Program-made: the position numbers and the translations under genes
Shown here: positions 63,909 to 64,000 of the stretch, piece by piece
How positions within the stretch are numbered: the first letter of the stretch is position 1
Layout: the number at the start of each line of letters is the position of its first letter
The notes under the pieces: generated by a model
What the model saw: only the letters and a program-made list of their open reading frames with translations
Database searches by the model: none
Told to the model about the DNA's origin: nothing
Assembly (NCBI GenBank): GCA_910586445.1
Contig: CAJUHV010000002.1
Coordinates: 15,094-79,093 of the forward strand
Reading direction: 5' to 3'
From: an uncultured Eubacterium sp.
Lineage (GTDB): Bacteria > Bacillota > Clostridia > Lachnospirales > Lachnospiraceae
DNA length: 64,000 bases

Positions 63909-64000
63909 CAGCAGTAAAGAAGTTTTTAGAAGCTGTTAAATTAATAGCAGTAAAGAAGTTTTTAGAAGCTGTTAAATTAATAGCAGTAAAGAAGTTTTTA
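63909..64000. repeat. 36-bp tandem repeat running out of the window
   Basis: Units starting GCAGTAAAGAAGTTTTTAGA at 63911, 63947 and 63983, 36 bp apart and nearly identical, with no spacer between them. Copy number is cut by the window edge. Confidence 0.9.

Noticed and set aside
63909..64000. Possible CRISPR array (36-bp repeats)
   Set aside because: The 36-bp units are directly contiguous, with no spacers between them, and no cas gene is present; it is a plain tandem repeat.

Overview
The window looks like a chromosomal segment of a low-GC, probably gut-associated member of Clostridia, most likely Lachnospiraceae. I infer this from protein families typical of that group (DUF1848, a DUF6774-like small protein, a 'chorion-class' Cys-rich protein, SpoIID-like and Cache-type MCP proteins), a Firmicutes-style Phe T-box, AGGAGG ribosome binding sites and long AT-rich intergenic tandem repeats. 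I do not name a species. No rRNA, tRNA, CRISPR array, phage module or transposase gene was seen.

Left part (1-13.4 kb): a 5'-truncated zinc-ribbon protein, a small DUF6774-like gene, a secreted Ig-like protein, an NSS amino-acid symporter, a DUF1848 protein with a C-terminal CX3CX2C cluster and a cysteine synthase. Then comes the most unusual locus: a TetR regulator facing an operon of SCP2 lipid-binding protein, membrane-anchored alpha/beta hydrolase, HxxxD acyltransferase of the condensation superfamily, stand-alone carrier protein and acyl-activating ligase. Two palindromic operators sit in and just after its promoter. It reads as a self-contained acyl-conjugate or lipid biosynthesis unit.

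Middle (13.4-29.1 kb): branched-chain amino-acid genes (ilvN, ilvC, leuC, leuD, with a divergent LysR regulator), an orphan sugar-binding lipoprotein, a HipA-like kinase that converges and overlaps with a double-AP2/degenerate-HNH protein, threonine synthase, a CheY/CheX-like pair, citrate synthase, cytidine deaminase and ATP-type PEP carboxykinase. ilvB, leuA and leuB are not in the window, so the branched-chain pathway is split over several loci.

Right part (29.1-64 kb): 6S RNA followed by two adjoining tandem-repeat arrays, a SpoIID-like protein, BrkB/YihY, DUF1622, a Phe T-box with pheS-pheT-queA, an MCP, aroA and tyrA (with aroF further on), an EF-G paralogue with a non-canonical G4 motif, two secreted repeat proteins, leuS, several small hypothetical proteins, NADP-isocitrate dehydrogenase, an ABC-F ATPase, rex, nnr-alr, an orphan mazF and a CBS-domain CorC-like protein. 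gltA plus icd (aconitase not seen) would give the oxidative branch from oxaloacetate to 2-oxoglutarate for glutamate synthesis, with pckA linking PEP and oxaloacetate.

Non-coding DNA is unusually rich in structure: at least four copies of one short hairpin, paired CTCACRAGCG hairpins with identical 31-nt loops, two or three MITE-like inverted-repeat elements and six AT-rich tandem-repeat tracts.
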